This document shows, piece by piece, positions 36,415 to 44,033 of a stretch of 64,000 nucleotides of DNA. A model generated the notes under the pieces. That model was given only the letters and a program-made list of their open reading frames with translations. It did no database searches and had not been told where the DNA came from. The first letter of the stretch is position 1. Each line of letters opens with the position of its first letter. The DNA comes from Leptospira kanakyensis (GTDB taxonomy: Bacteria > Spirochaetota > Leptospiria > Leptospirales > Leptospiraceae), in the NCBI RefSeq assembly GCF_004769235.1, contig NZ_RQFG01000005.1:496001-560000 (forward strand), given 5' to 3'. A program made the position numbers and the translations under genes.

Positions 36415-36562
36415 TAGTGTCCGCGAGCATTACCGGGGGTCCCGATGAGCGCTAAAATCGTTACTGAAATTCAGATTACTTAGGATTTATTGAGGAAAAG
36501 GGACGGTAAATCTATAAAACGAATAATGGTTTATTTGTTGTTAGCTGATGATAGAAGAAGTA

Positions 36563-36581
36563 TCCTAAGTTTTCCTTAGGA
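36563..36581. terminator. Hairpin at the end of the leftward prophage arm
   Basis: Inverted repeat TCCTAAG / CTTAGGA with a 5-base loop, 36 bp beyond the last leftward prophage gene. No T-run follows on either strand, so an intrinsic terminator is only possible, not clear. Confidence 0.3.
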
Positions 36582-36616
36582 ATCAATGCTTGGAAAACTT
36601 AAATAATGGCAGCTTT

Positions 36617-36889
36617 TCAGCCTCCGTCTTTTATTTCATCGAGAAGTTTACTGGAATTTTGATTTAAATATTCAGCTGTTCTTTTATATGCTTCTTCGAC
36701 TTTATTTTCAGAAAAGCCTCGGTATTTCGTACGAGCTGGATATGCGTTCCTCACAGACCGATTTTTAACACCACCTTCGTATTCCACAACAATGGCCCAG
36801 CCAAAAATATGCAGAAAGGAATTTAGGAATAAGAAAAGACCTGTGTCGATAAATTCATCCCAAGTTTTAGGATCGATCTTTTCAGACAT
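36617..36889 (-). CDS. Small phage protein, last gene of the protease/patatin cassette
   Basis: 90 aa. N-terminal DEFIDTGLFLFLNSFLHIFGWAIVVEYEGG includes a hydrophobic stretch (about 15-36; quoted only to show its FGWAIVV end), followed by YPARTKYRGFSE and a charged helix. This pattern occurs in small proteins of other tailed phages of unknown role. The start overlaps the patatin stop by 8 bp. Confidence 0.65.
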   Translation of the reverse strand: MSEKIDPKTWDEFIDTGLFLFLNSFLHIFGWAIVVEYEGGVKNRSVRNAYPARTKYRGFSENKVEEAYKRTAEYLNQNSSKLLDEIKDGG

Positions 36890-38048
36890 GGTTTACTTCT
36901 TCTAATAAATCAACTAACCTATTTGCAAAATTGGTTATGTATGATTTTGTTGCAGGTTGTTCAATCCAATAGTCAACATCGTATAACATTGATTTTACTT
37001 GAGAATCGGAAGCATCATCCATTGTTTCTTTAGCAGTCATAAACGGAGTGTTGAAGCTATAAAAATTATTTTGGTCTACAAGATAAGATGCTAATTTTCT
37101 CGCATGTCTTTCCGGTCGTTTCAAAAGAGATCCTGGTAATACTCCGTTTGTTACTAATTGTGCGGCTCCCCAATCCAACATATTTTTTCCATCTCGCGGA
37201 GTTGCTCGTTCTCCTGTCCCGATAGAAGCAGCCAAAACGCTGTCACCAAAAAGAGTTCGGATCGTTTCTAAAATAGAGAGCCTTCGGCCAGATAAAGAGG
37301 AAAGCAGTCTTTCCAGATTTCCAGTTGAAATCTCTTTTTCTTGAAACTTGAAAGTTTCTACAATAGCATCGAGAATTGGATCATTGGCCCCGGATGTTCC
37401 ACCATCAGAAACATAATAAGTCTTATCTTTTTGTTCGATTACTGTCGGAGAAAAATAGGTGTCTGCAGAGCATGAGCCAGCGACTACCAAATAGGCGGAT
37501 AGATTTTGGAATTCTTCTCTCCAAGATTTATAATGTAGTGTGTTATCTGTCTCACAATCGATTCCAATAACCATCACTCGGCCATTTTTGTTTATCTCTC
37601 CAATTGTAGTTTCGCCAAGAGTTGCCTTTAGTAATGTTAATAATGGTTCACTTGATAAGCTTGGAGCAGACAAGCCCTGGCCCGAAAAAATTCCACGAAC
37701 AATAAACCTATTCCAGAATCGTGAAATTGATCCTGGAAATATTTTTTGTCCATGCTCTAAATATAAATCCAAAATTTGTGTTGGTGTGAGACCCGATCTT
37801 AATGCCATTGCCACAATAGATCCAGTTGATGTACCGGAGAGAAGGTCAAACAATCGATGGAACGGAAAATTCTCACCTTTTGTTTCTTCAAATTCAAATA
37901 TACCAAATCGATCAAACAAGATCGATCGGAATACTTTTTCGATTTCAATCAAGATTTTTAAGCTAGTGACAGCAAGGTATCCTCCGCCAGCAAAACTAAG
38001 AACCGAAAGTTGGCGATCTGCAGGATTTTTTAGGCGAAGTTTTTTCAT
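36882..38048 (-). CDS. Patatin-like phospholipase
   Basis: 388 aa with the patatin fold: oxyanion loop SFAGGGYLAV (about 18-27), nucleophile GTSTG (Ser74) and DGG (Asp215) followed by GANDPILDA. The catalytic Ser-Asp dyad is intact. Patatins hydrolyse membrane phospholipids; bacterial ones serve as toxins, lipid-metabolism enzymes and CBASS effectors (CapV). No CD-NTase or other nucleotide-signal synthase is next to it, so CBASS is not supported. GGAG 6 nt before the ATG; 4-bp overlap with the protease gene upstream and 8-bp overlap with the gene downstream. See the element at 39437, which suggests late-phage expression and a role in lysis. Confidence 0.87.
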   Translation of the reverse strand: MKKLRLKNPADRQLSVLSFAGGGYLAVTSLKILIEIEKVFRSILFDRFGIFEFEETKGENFPFHRLFDLLSGTSTGSIVAMALRSGLTPTQILDLYLEHGQKIFPGSISRFWNRFIVRGIFSGQGLSAPSLSSEPLLTLLKATLGETTIGEINKNGRVMVIGIDCETDNTLHYKSWREEFQNLSAYLVVAGSCSADTYFSPTVIEQKDKTYYVSDGGTSGANDPILDAIVETFKFQEKEISTGNLERLLSSLSGRRLSILETIRTLFGDSVLAASIGTGERATPRDGKNMLDWGAAQLVTNGVLPGSLLKRPERHARKLASYLVDQNNFYSFNTPFMTAKETMDDASDSQVKSMLYDVDYWIEQPATKSYITNFANRLVDLLEEVNHV

Positions 38049-38683
38049 TTCACTTCTCCGATAAAAAAAAGATTCATTACTTCTTTTCGAGCGATTTGCT
38101 CCAAAAGTTCATTTGAGAAAAAACAATTTGCGCCCTGAAAATCTTTGTAGTTCGAATCCCATTTCCCTCTAGGATCGTGAGCGGTTAAGCCATTCTTGCA
38201 TTGAGCCACAGGCCAAATGATATGCCCCATCACATCCTTTGCTTTTGGATTAAATACTTGTCGCACATCGATAGAGATTGCTGCAGGACACTGAGTTTTT
38301 TTGATATGATCCTTTAAAGCTTCCAAAGAATAAGGAACCTGAACTGCATACGCTTTTCCAGGAAAGAGCGAATTGAAAAGTTTATTGTGGAAAGATGAAG
38401 TTGTAATATCTAAATCTTTTTTTACAAATTCCCCTAGTTTTTTATAGTAATCCTTTTCTGTCCAAGCTGCATAAGTGTCTATGCCCAATGCAAGGCCCAT
38501 CCATTTAACAACAGCAAGATAAGTGGTACCCATGCAGGTATTCCATTTGTTCATGATTCTATTTAAAATTTGAATCGTTGCATTGTCTGTTTGCGGATCG
38601 TACCAAGGAAGCGGAGAAATTGGAGTTAATGACTCTCTATCAGGTCTAATTTTCGTATTGGTCAAATTTGTTTCCTTATTCAT
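38045..38683 (-). CDS. Papain/C39-like cysteine protease candidate
   Basis: 212 aa. Ordered Cys-His-Asp pattern of the papain fold: NTCMGTTYLAVV (Cys50), MGHIIWPVAQC (His154) and LTAHDPRG (Asp170), with the GHxxxP..-G-...DP-G run typical of C39-like peptidases. No signal peptide is visible. Such enzymes cut peptides or peptidoglycan cross-bridges; a phage endolysin is possible. AGG-rich GGGGG lies before the ATG. Overlaps the membrane gene by 8 bp and the patatin by 4 bp. The family call is based on motifs only. Confidence 0.6.
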   Translation of the reverse strand: MNKETNLTNTKIRPDRESLTPISPLPWYDPQTDNATIQILNRIMNKWNTCMGTTYLAVVKWMGLALGIDTYAAWTEKDYYKKLGEFVKKDLDITTSSFHNKLFNSLFPGKAYAVQVPYSLEALKDHIKKTQCPAAISIDVRQVFNPKAKDVMGHIIWPVAQCKNGLTAHDPRGKWDSNYKDFQGANCFFSNELLEQIARKEVMNLFFIGEVK

Positions 38684-39383
38684 TGCAAGTTACCCCCTTA
38701 TAAGTTAATCCTTTTAGTTTTCCATTGATGGAACCGAATAAAAATATGAATTGATGATGAACGGTTGTTAGTATTGCTGATACATAGCGGAATACAGAAT
38801 CAACTGCGCTGTCCCGATCTAGGTTTTTGTCGATTTCTTCAATATTCGCAAGCAACTGCACATTGAAGAGGTTGATAACTTGGCAATACCTCTCTATCAC
38901 TAGAGGCGGAATCCCTTCGGCCAGTAAATCTTTGTTGAGTTCTTCAACTCGATCTGTAAGGATTCTGAAAATAACTTTTTTAAACTGGAGGAAATTAGTG
39001 CAGGACTTTGTTTCTTGGATAATTTTTAGCAACATCTCTGAATGTCCAATCCAGGTTACCGAAGCCATGTCTTTAACAACTAAATCGCGAAAACTGTTAT
39101 CGAGTGAAATTGACTTTAAATCAATCCGTAGGAATTTTTCGATTTTAGAGAAAACTGGATGGAGAGTGAAATCCTTTTCAGTTGAACTTACAAATGAAGT
39201 ATGAGTTGTTTTTTCAATTTTAAGAAACTCTGATTTTCCTAATTTGATATTGCGATTTTGGAGCCAGTTTGCAGCTCGTTTTATTAAACGATAAAATGCA
39301 ATCAATGCTGCCCAAATAGTTAGGAAGCAAAGAGCGATGATTGAGATTCTCTCCCAAACTGAAAGGTATTGAACGAATTCCAT
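38676..39383 (-). CDS. Membrane-anchored protein, first gene of the protease/patatin cassette
   Basis: 235 aa. One N-terminal transmembrane helix (about residues 11-33) followed by a basic stretch and about 190 residues of helices without known motifs. A single-span protein with a large cytoplasmic or periplasmic domain could be a holin-like partner, anchor or sensor. TATAAT and CTGTCA (17 bp apart) lie just upstream, so the message may be nearly leaderless; no Shine-Dalgarno is seen. The 22-bp element lies at 39437-39459. Confidence 0.65.
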   Translation of the reverse strand: MEFVQYLSVWERISIIALCFLTIWAALIAFYRLIKRAANWLQNRNIKLGKSEFLKIEKTTHTSFVSSTEKDFTLHPVFSKIEKFLRIDLKSISLDNSFRDLVVKDMASVTWIGHSEMLLKIIQETKSCTNFLQFKKVIFRILTDRVEELNKDLLAEGIPPLVIERYCQVINLFNVQLLANIEEIDKNLDRDSAVDSVFRYVSAILTTVHHQFIFLFGSINGKLKGLTYKGVTCNE

Positions 39384-39390
39384 TATCTAT

Positions 39391-39419
39391 TATATTTCAG
39401 ATCAGTTCATTTGACAGAC
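39391..39419 (-). promoter_or_regulatory. Promoter candidate for the protease/patatin cassette
   Basis: CTGTCA, 17 bp, then TATAAT (about 39394-39389) on the minus strand. The -10 box is perfect, the -35 box matches 4 of 6, as expected for an activator-dependent promoter. The 22-bp prophage element is centred about 60 bp upstream of the predicted start. Confidence 0.45.
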
Positions 39420-39436
39420 AGTTTGATTTTTCCGAA

Positions 39437-39459
39437 TGTCCACTATGTCCTTTCTTTTC
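39437..39459 (-). promoter_or_regulatory. 22-bp prophage element, copy F (before the protease/patatin cassette)
   Basis: Minus-strand reading AAAAGAAAGGACA then TAGTGGACA. It shares 18 of 22 positions with the copy before the capsid operon and has the same orientation to its operon. The two GGACA half-sites are 9 bp apart. It overlaps the stop of the small gene ending at 39443. Confidence 0.6.
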
Positions 39460-39697
39460 TCGCTTCAATTCTTTTCTCAAGTTTTTCATAATAAGCCTTA
39501 ATCCTTGGCGTATGGATATAAGAAGGAAGGTTTTCCAGTTTTCTTGGCCGACCACCTTTCCGAAACATCTCTTCACAATGATTCATCCACAAATCCTCTG
39601 CAATTGTTAGTTGCAATTCATACGGTAAGGATTGATCGGAAAATGAATTTTTACAATTTGGACAACATATCACAGATTGTTTCTCTAATCCGTCCAT
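39443..39697 (-). CDS. Small phage protein with a CxxC motif
   Basis: 84 aa. CCPNC near residue 11 could be half of a zinc site; the rest is charged and helical ([14 protein letters not shown]...). It overlaps the methyltransferase end by 13 bp. A GGRPRK stretch resembles an AT-hook-like DNA contact. Function unknown. Confidence 0.55.
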   Translation of the reverse strand: MDGLEKQSVICCPNCKNSFSDQSLPYELQLTIAEDLWMNHCEEMFRKGGRPRKLENLPSYIHTPRIKAYYEKLEKRIEARKERT

Positions 39698-40458
39698 AAT
39701 GATAACCCCAGCTTTATTCTTTGGCGAGCAAGTTTAATTCTAGTTTCCGCATCCTTGAAATATGTTTTATCCTGTTCGATGCCAATAAAGTCTAATCCAA
39801 GTTCGGCGCAAGCAATTCCAGTATTTCCCTTTCCCATACAATTATCAAGAATGGTAAAGCCTGGTTTCGCATAAGACTTTAATAGAAATCGGAGAAGTGA
39901 ATTTGGCTTCTCGGTTGGGTGTTGGCCAGGACGTGACTCAGAAGGGAAACACAAAACAGAATCTGGAAACCTGGATCCGTCATCTAAGTATTGATAGTTC
40001 TCGCTTCTTTCACCTCTTATGTTAAAAAGAGTGGTTCTATTTGATCCAACTTGCTTCCCTTTGCGTTGATAACGTGGATCTATTTCATATTTTACTGGAT
40101 TGTAATAAGGTAAGTTTTTATAAAAAACCACAATGTTTTCATGGCTTTTGTTCGGCATTTTGCGAGCGTTAAGAAAGCCTGAAGCTTTGGTTTTATACCA
40201 TATGATTTCGTAACGAAACTGTTTCGGATTACTATTTATTAAATACGTTGTAAATGGTTGAGATGAAAATAAGAGAATCGGACTATTGGGTTTTGTGATC
40301 CGATGGTATTCAGACCATAATGACTCCATTGGAATGATTTTGTCCCACTTGCAGTCTGTAGTTCCGTAAGGAAGATCACATAGAATAACATCAATCGAGT
40401 TCTTCTCAATTGTAGGAAGGATTTTAAGACAGTCTCCGTTGTATAGTTTAGAAAGCAT
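39685..40458 (-). CDS. DNA methyltransferase (N6A or N4C), beta-group
   Basis: 257 aa from the ATG at 40458. Motif IV is [12 protein letters not shown] (about residue 28) and motif I comes near the C-terminus ([18 protein letters not shown]), the beta-group order; [13 protein letters not shown] is the usual region before motif I. It methylates an unknown DNA site and may protect phage DNA or regulate it. A longer start at 40518 is possible, but the predicted late promoter (TTTAAT at 40484-40489) lies inside that extension, which favours 40458. No restriction enzyme is adjacent. Confidence 0.87.
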   Translation of the reverse strand: MLSKLYNGDCLKILPTIEKNSIDVILCDLPYGTTDCKWDKIIPMESLWSEYHRITKPNSPILLFSSQPFTTYLINSNPKQFRYEIIWYKTKASGFLNARKMPNKSHENIVVFYKNLPYYNPVKYEIDPRYQRKGKQVGSNRTTLFNIRGERSENYQYLDDGSRFPDSVLCFPSESRPGQHPTEKPNSLLRFLLKSYAKPGFTILDNCMGKGNTGIACAELGLDFIGIEQDKTYFKDAETRIKLARQRIKLGLSLWTD

Positions 40459-40526
40459 AATACTATACAAAAATATAGCCTTTATTAAATAGAGGGCAAT
40501 CTTTAAAATGCTTAACATTTGTTTAC

Positions 40527-40548
40527 TGTCTCTTCTGTCCTAACTTTT
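40527..40548 (-). promoter_or_regulatory. 22-bp prophage element, copy A (before the methyltransferase)
   Basis: Minus-strand reading AAAAGTTAGGACA then GAAGAGACA; 20 of 22 positions agree with copy B before the capsid operon. A TTTAAT -10-like box starts 37 bp downstream. Confidence 0.6.
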
Positions 40549-40569
40549 CCACGGAATGTAATAATCTTT

Positions 40570-40890
40570 CTATCCGTTTCTTTGTGAACGATCGAATGAC
40601 TCAATCATTGCAACTGCTACTGCTGCGACCTGAATTAACTCTTTACGATATTCAGAATTCCATCTTGATTTCCGTCTTTCGATTGAGCTGTGAAGATCAT
40701 CAAGATCTATTCCTTCACCAGGTAATGGATAATTAAAATGAGACTGTAAGGCTGCTCGATTGGCTTCTCCAACTTCTTCTCCCAAAATCATTAACCATTC
40801 TGCAAAAGAATGATTTTGCTCACCCCATTTCAATTCCTGGTTTTTTCGTTCGTTCAAAACTTCTTTTAATACATTCTCACTATGGCTCAT
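40570..40890 (-). CDS. MazG-like nucleotide pyrophosphohydrolase family protein
   Basis: 106 aa. The all-alpha NTP-pyrophosphatase pattern is visible: ILGEEVGEANRA (ExxE-like, about residues 36-47) and ELIQVAAVAVAMIE near the end. ERKNQELKWGEQNHSFAEW at the start is typical of phage members. It probably hydrolyses a nucleotide such as dNTP or (p)ppGpp-like alarmone. An inserted segment of about 20 residues lies between the helices. Confidence 0.78.
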   Translation of the reverse strand: MSHSENVLKEVLNERKNQELKWGEQNHSFAEWLMILGEEVGEANRAALQSHFNYPLPGEGIDLDDLHSSIERRKSRWNSEYRKELIQVAAVAVAMIESFDRSQRNG

Positions 40891-40891
40891 G

Positions 40892-41134
40892 TCATTTTTC
40901 CCCTAAGATAAGAACTGATATATATAAACCTAGAGCTCCACCAGTTGCAGCTCCAGCGGAATACCGGATGCGGTCAAGAATGCTTCCGAAGGCAATTTTT
41001 CTGACATTCCAACTCCAAATGAATGAAATAAGAAATCCGAAAACAACTACCCACATATACTTTTGTTTGCTGATCATATAAGTGTTTGCACAAACAAATA
41101 AAACCTGCAGAAATCCTGTAAAAAATAAACTCAT
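40892..41134 (-). CDS. Small membrane protein (three helices)
   Basis: 80 aa with three hydrophobic segments (about 1-20, 27-45, 62-78) separated by short basic loops (WNVRKIAFGS, DRIRY). Phages carry similar small membrane proteins near their methyltransferase/terminase genes. A holin is possible by size and topology, but its position away from the protease gene does not favour it. Overlaps the methyltransferase-like gene by 4 bp. Confidence 0.6.
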   Translation of the reverse strand: MSLFFTGFLQVLFVCANTYMISKQKYMWVVVFGFLISFIWSWNVRKIAFGSILDRIRYSAGAATGGALGLYISVLILGEK

Positions 41135-41739
41135 ACAACCACCTTCTTAAAAATACTAACAGCTCTTACTCTTCTATTGCTCGAAATAAACATATAAATA
41201 ATTCCTTCAAGAAACCAATCATCATTTGACCATTGCGGTACCACTTGGTCCAACCAAACAACGTGCCCACCAGGGATGAGGCTTTGCCAACATTCTCGCA
41301 GGACTTTAGGTCGTGAGATCATACAATAACCGTAATGATCTGCATCTTCTTTGGTGTAAGGACAATCGGCGTAAATGATATCAAATCCCCCGGGTTTATA
41401 GATTTTCGCATAAGAGGAAAGTTTTTCTGCATCACCAACGATTTCGGATCCGTTAGCGGGATTCTTATCCATTCTAAGGTAGTCGCCTGGAGGAGTCTTA
41501 CCAGAGAACAGGTGTAAGACTTCTTTTTTCTCTGGAAACAGCGAGGTAGCTCTCGGTAAGTATTGTTCGGGATATGCTCCCCAATAATCCGATGTATTTT
41601 TAAAGTTTTGTCCGAGCCTCCATTCACCATAAATACTTCCATTGAAAATATGGAGCGGTGCGTATTTAGGAAAAGCTTCAGAATAAAACCTTACTCTGTC
41701 ATTTACATTGATTTCATTGGGAATGAGAGTTGTTGTCAT
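41131..41739 (-). CDS. SAM-dependent methyltransferase-like phage protein
   Basis: 202 aa. VLHLFSGKTPPGDYLRMDKNP (motif I region; a single quote split by position would be longer), then GGFDIIYADCPYTKEDADHYG (motif IV, D-x-P-Y) and PGGHVVWLDQVVP. This is the class I methyltransferase layout and the phage-associated type. AAGGAG lies 6 nt before the ATG at 41739, which overlaps the portal stop (ATGA); an upstream in-frame ATG at 41781 lacks this. Target unknown. Confidence 0.65.
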   Translation of the reverse strand: MTTTLIPNEINVNDRVRFYSEAFPKYAPLHIFNGSIYGEWRLGQNFKNTSDYWGAYPEQYLPRATSLFPEKKEVLHLFSGKTPPGDYLRMDKNPANGSEIVGDAEKLSSYAKIYKPGGFDIIYADCPYTKEDADHYGYCMISRPKVLRECWQSLIPGGHVVWLDQVVPQWSNDDWFLEGIIYMFISSNRRVRAVSIFKKVVV

Positions 41740-44033
41740 GAACTTCTCCTTTCGAAATAAGCGGCGGTCGTGGTTCGGCATCTTAGGTGAAAAGGTGAAA
41801 CTTTGTTTTTCAACTTATTCATGATCTCATCGCCAGAAAGATCCTTGAATCCTTCTGCTACCTTTTCAGAAGGATTCTGTCTATCTTTCCAAAAATCGTC
41901 GCGAGTCGGATCATCTTCAATAAATTCATCGATATATGTAACCAACGTTTTCACTTCTACGGTTTTTCCGTTTAGTGATTTACAAAGTGAGGAGGTTCGT
42001 TCATCCATCACCGCTACATACTCAATTCGCGCTATTCCTGTTTGGTGGTATCGTTTAATCCGAGAGAATGTTCTCGCCCTGTAGATCTGTCCGCGAACTA
42101 TGTTGTCTAGTTTGTTGCGAAGAGCCTCTCTTTCGTCTTTCGAAGATGTTTGCGTTCTTCCTAATAATTTGTCCTGGAGTTTCTTTATCACCGAATCAAC
42201 GGAACCACTCTCCAATCCTTCTTCTACTGCAGACCGGATATCATTGATGTCGTTTTCTTTTTTGAATTGTTTACCTACATCAAATTTGTAAGCACTATTG
42301 AAAAAATCTAAAACATGTTTGTTTGCATTTACCTTTGGAGCTTTAATGTCTTTCCCATCATTTCCTTTATGAAATTCCTGGCCAGCATCCCATGCATCAG
42401 AGATTGCCTTTCTCCACTCACGTTCCAACGCATCCGGCAGATCTCCAAGTTCCTGTTCGATCAGATCAAGGATCTTTTCTATCGCATCCTCTTTAGTAAT
42501 ATCCGTTTTACGGATCCTTTCGAGAACTCCGGTTACTTTATCCTCATACGTTGAATAGAAATTCTCAGCGAAAGAATCTTCAATTGCCTGATAGATTTTT
42601 TTTTCTTCACTGGACCATGCACCGAGCATCACAAATTGATTTAGGTCTCCGCATATGCAATTGGAGGTATGTTCTTCTAGATAAATCATCGAGCCTTTAC
42701 CGGACTTTTTTTTTTCAGAGAAAGAGAGCCCATCGGCAGACTGTTTTTCTAATTTGGATGGCTCTTCCCATTTGTCAAAACCGAGGAGTTTGGCTCCCAC
42801 ATCTGGAGCAATCAATCCATCTGCAACCTGTGCTCTGATAAGATCATAGTGGATCTTCGTTGCTTCGTTTGAAATCTTTGTTGCTTCTGCTTCTCCTTTC
42901 GGATCTAAAGTGATAGATTTACCCCATTTCGCAGAGACGGATCGAAATGAATAACCTTTTGCTGTTAGGTGAAAACGAATAGCCTGTTCCAAAAAAAGCT
43001 TTGTTGGATAGGCAATATTCTTAAGCTTCAACAGGAACAGCTTACCTGAGATTTTTGCATATGATTCAGTAACCGAATAGGATCTGCCCAAAAGAAACAA
43101 ATCAGTATCTATTCCAGAAGAAACCTTTTCTTCTATTCCTCTTGTTATAGAATCATAGCCGCCGGTGCGAGCTCCATCAGTTAGGGCATAATGTTCAGTC
43201 TTAACTCCGTCGTATGTTGCCATGAAACCAGATGAGGAATTCTTTTCAAAGGCAGCACGAGCCTTTGCTAAATGTTCACTTAATTGGTGTTCGTAAGCAG
43301 CGGCATCTGTTCCAGGTAACTGTCGAGGCTTCGGAAAACTCGCAACAATGAATCCAAGTAACCCCCACTTATCCAAAAGTTTTTCCATATTTGATTGGGC
43401 TTTGAATTGGCTGCCAACATGAGGAACCGCAGAGAAAAATGGAGGAATCCCATAAGGAGAATCTTCATCAGTTTCAATAGCATGATACATGTATTGTATT
43501 TCGTTTAGTTTTTTGTAACCGTGCTTGGTCTGTTCGTAAGGCAAGAACTTCACAGTCCCTGTTTCCAAAGAGACGTCTCTTTTAAAAATTATTTTTGATA
43601 CAGGTACTGTGCGTATTGATTCAACCGAATCAATATTTACTGAAGGTATCCACTCGGCGGAAATTGCACCGCAAACAATTGTTTGACGAAGGAGGCGATT
43701 TGTTATGCCAGGAAGGCTATCGAAGAATAAGTCTATTTCAGTGAGCATTGCGGACTTATGCCGTTCGTCTGCATCGATTTCCCATTCCAAGCCGGTGTTT
43801 CCTAGAGTGAGTGCACGTTTAACTGCTTGCGATAACTCCGGGGAGATACGTGCTAATTTTTTAATCAACCTCACATCGTCAGATGGGTTGTCCTCCGTCA
43901 CTGCTTCAGTTAAAAACGCTTCTATCTCGGCTTTATTTTCTTTTAGTTTCTTTCTATCATTTGCCCATGTAAAAGGGAGAAAGACTCCGTTGTCAAAAAA
44001 TCTATTCCTTATTCTATTCCAAAGACCCATCAA
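41736..44033 (-). CDS. Portal protein fused to a Mu F/SPP1 gp7-like minor head protein
   Basis: 765 aa. N-terminal about 440 residues resemble Mu gp29-type portals (DUF935): basic N-terminus, TLGNTGLEWEIDAD, SPYGIPPFFSAVP and the helix preceding SYAKISGKLFLLKLKN. After a linker with SNCICGDLN the C-terminal part resembles MuF: AVMDERTSSLCKSLNGKTV near residue 690 and FHLRCRTTTA near the end. In Mu these are separate genes (gp29 and gp30). No stop codon or frameshift is visible between the halves. The ring-forming portal would thus carry the head morphogenesis domain. Confidence 0.85.
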   Translation of the reverse strand: MMGLWNRIRNRFFDNGVFLPFTWANDRKKLKENKAEIEAFLTEAVTEDNPSDDVRLIKKLARISPELSQAVKRALTLGNTGLEWEIDADERHKSAMLTEIDLFFDSLPGITNRLLRQTIVCGAISAEWIPSVNIDSVESIRTVPVSKIIFKRDVSLETGTVKFLPYEQTKHGYKKLNEIQYMYHAIETDEDSPYGIPPFFSAVPHVGSQFKAQSNMEKLLDKWGLLGFIVASFPKPRQLPGTDAAAYEHQLSEHLAKARAAFEKNSSSGFMATYDGVKTEHYALTDGARTGGYDSITRGIEEKVSSGIDTDLFLLGRSYSVTESYAKISGKLFLLKLKNIAYPTKLFLEQAIRFHLTAKGYSFRSVSAKWGKSITLDPKGEAEATKISNEATKIHYDLIRAQVADGLIAPDVGAKLLGFDKWEEPSKLEKQSADGLSFSEKKKSGKGSMIYLEEHTSNCICGDLNQFVMLGAWSSEEKKIYQAIEDSFAENFYSTYEDKVTGVLERIRKTDITKEDAIEKILDLIEQELGDLPDALEREWRKAISDAWDAGQEFHKGNDGKDIKAPKVNANKHVLDFFNSAYKFDVGKQFKKENDINDIRSAVEEGLESGSVDSVIKKLQDKLLGRTQTSSKDEREALRNKLDNIVRGQIYRARTFSRIKRYHQTGIARIEYVAVMDERTSSLCKSLNGKTVEVKTLVTYIDEFIEDDPTRDDFWKDRQNPSEKVAEGFKDLSGDEIMNKLKNKVSPFHLRCRTTTAAYFERRSS

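Noticed and set aside
36882..38048. CBASS system with the patatin as CapV effector
   Set aside because: No CD-NTase, ubiquitin-like or HORMA gene is adjacent; neighbours are a protease-like and a membrane protein under a phage late-type element.
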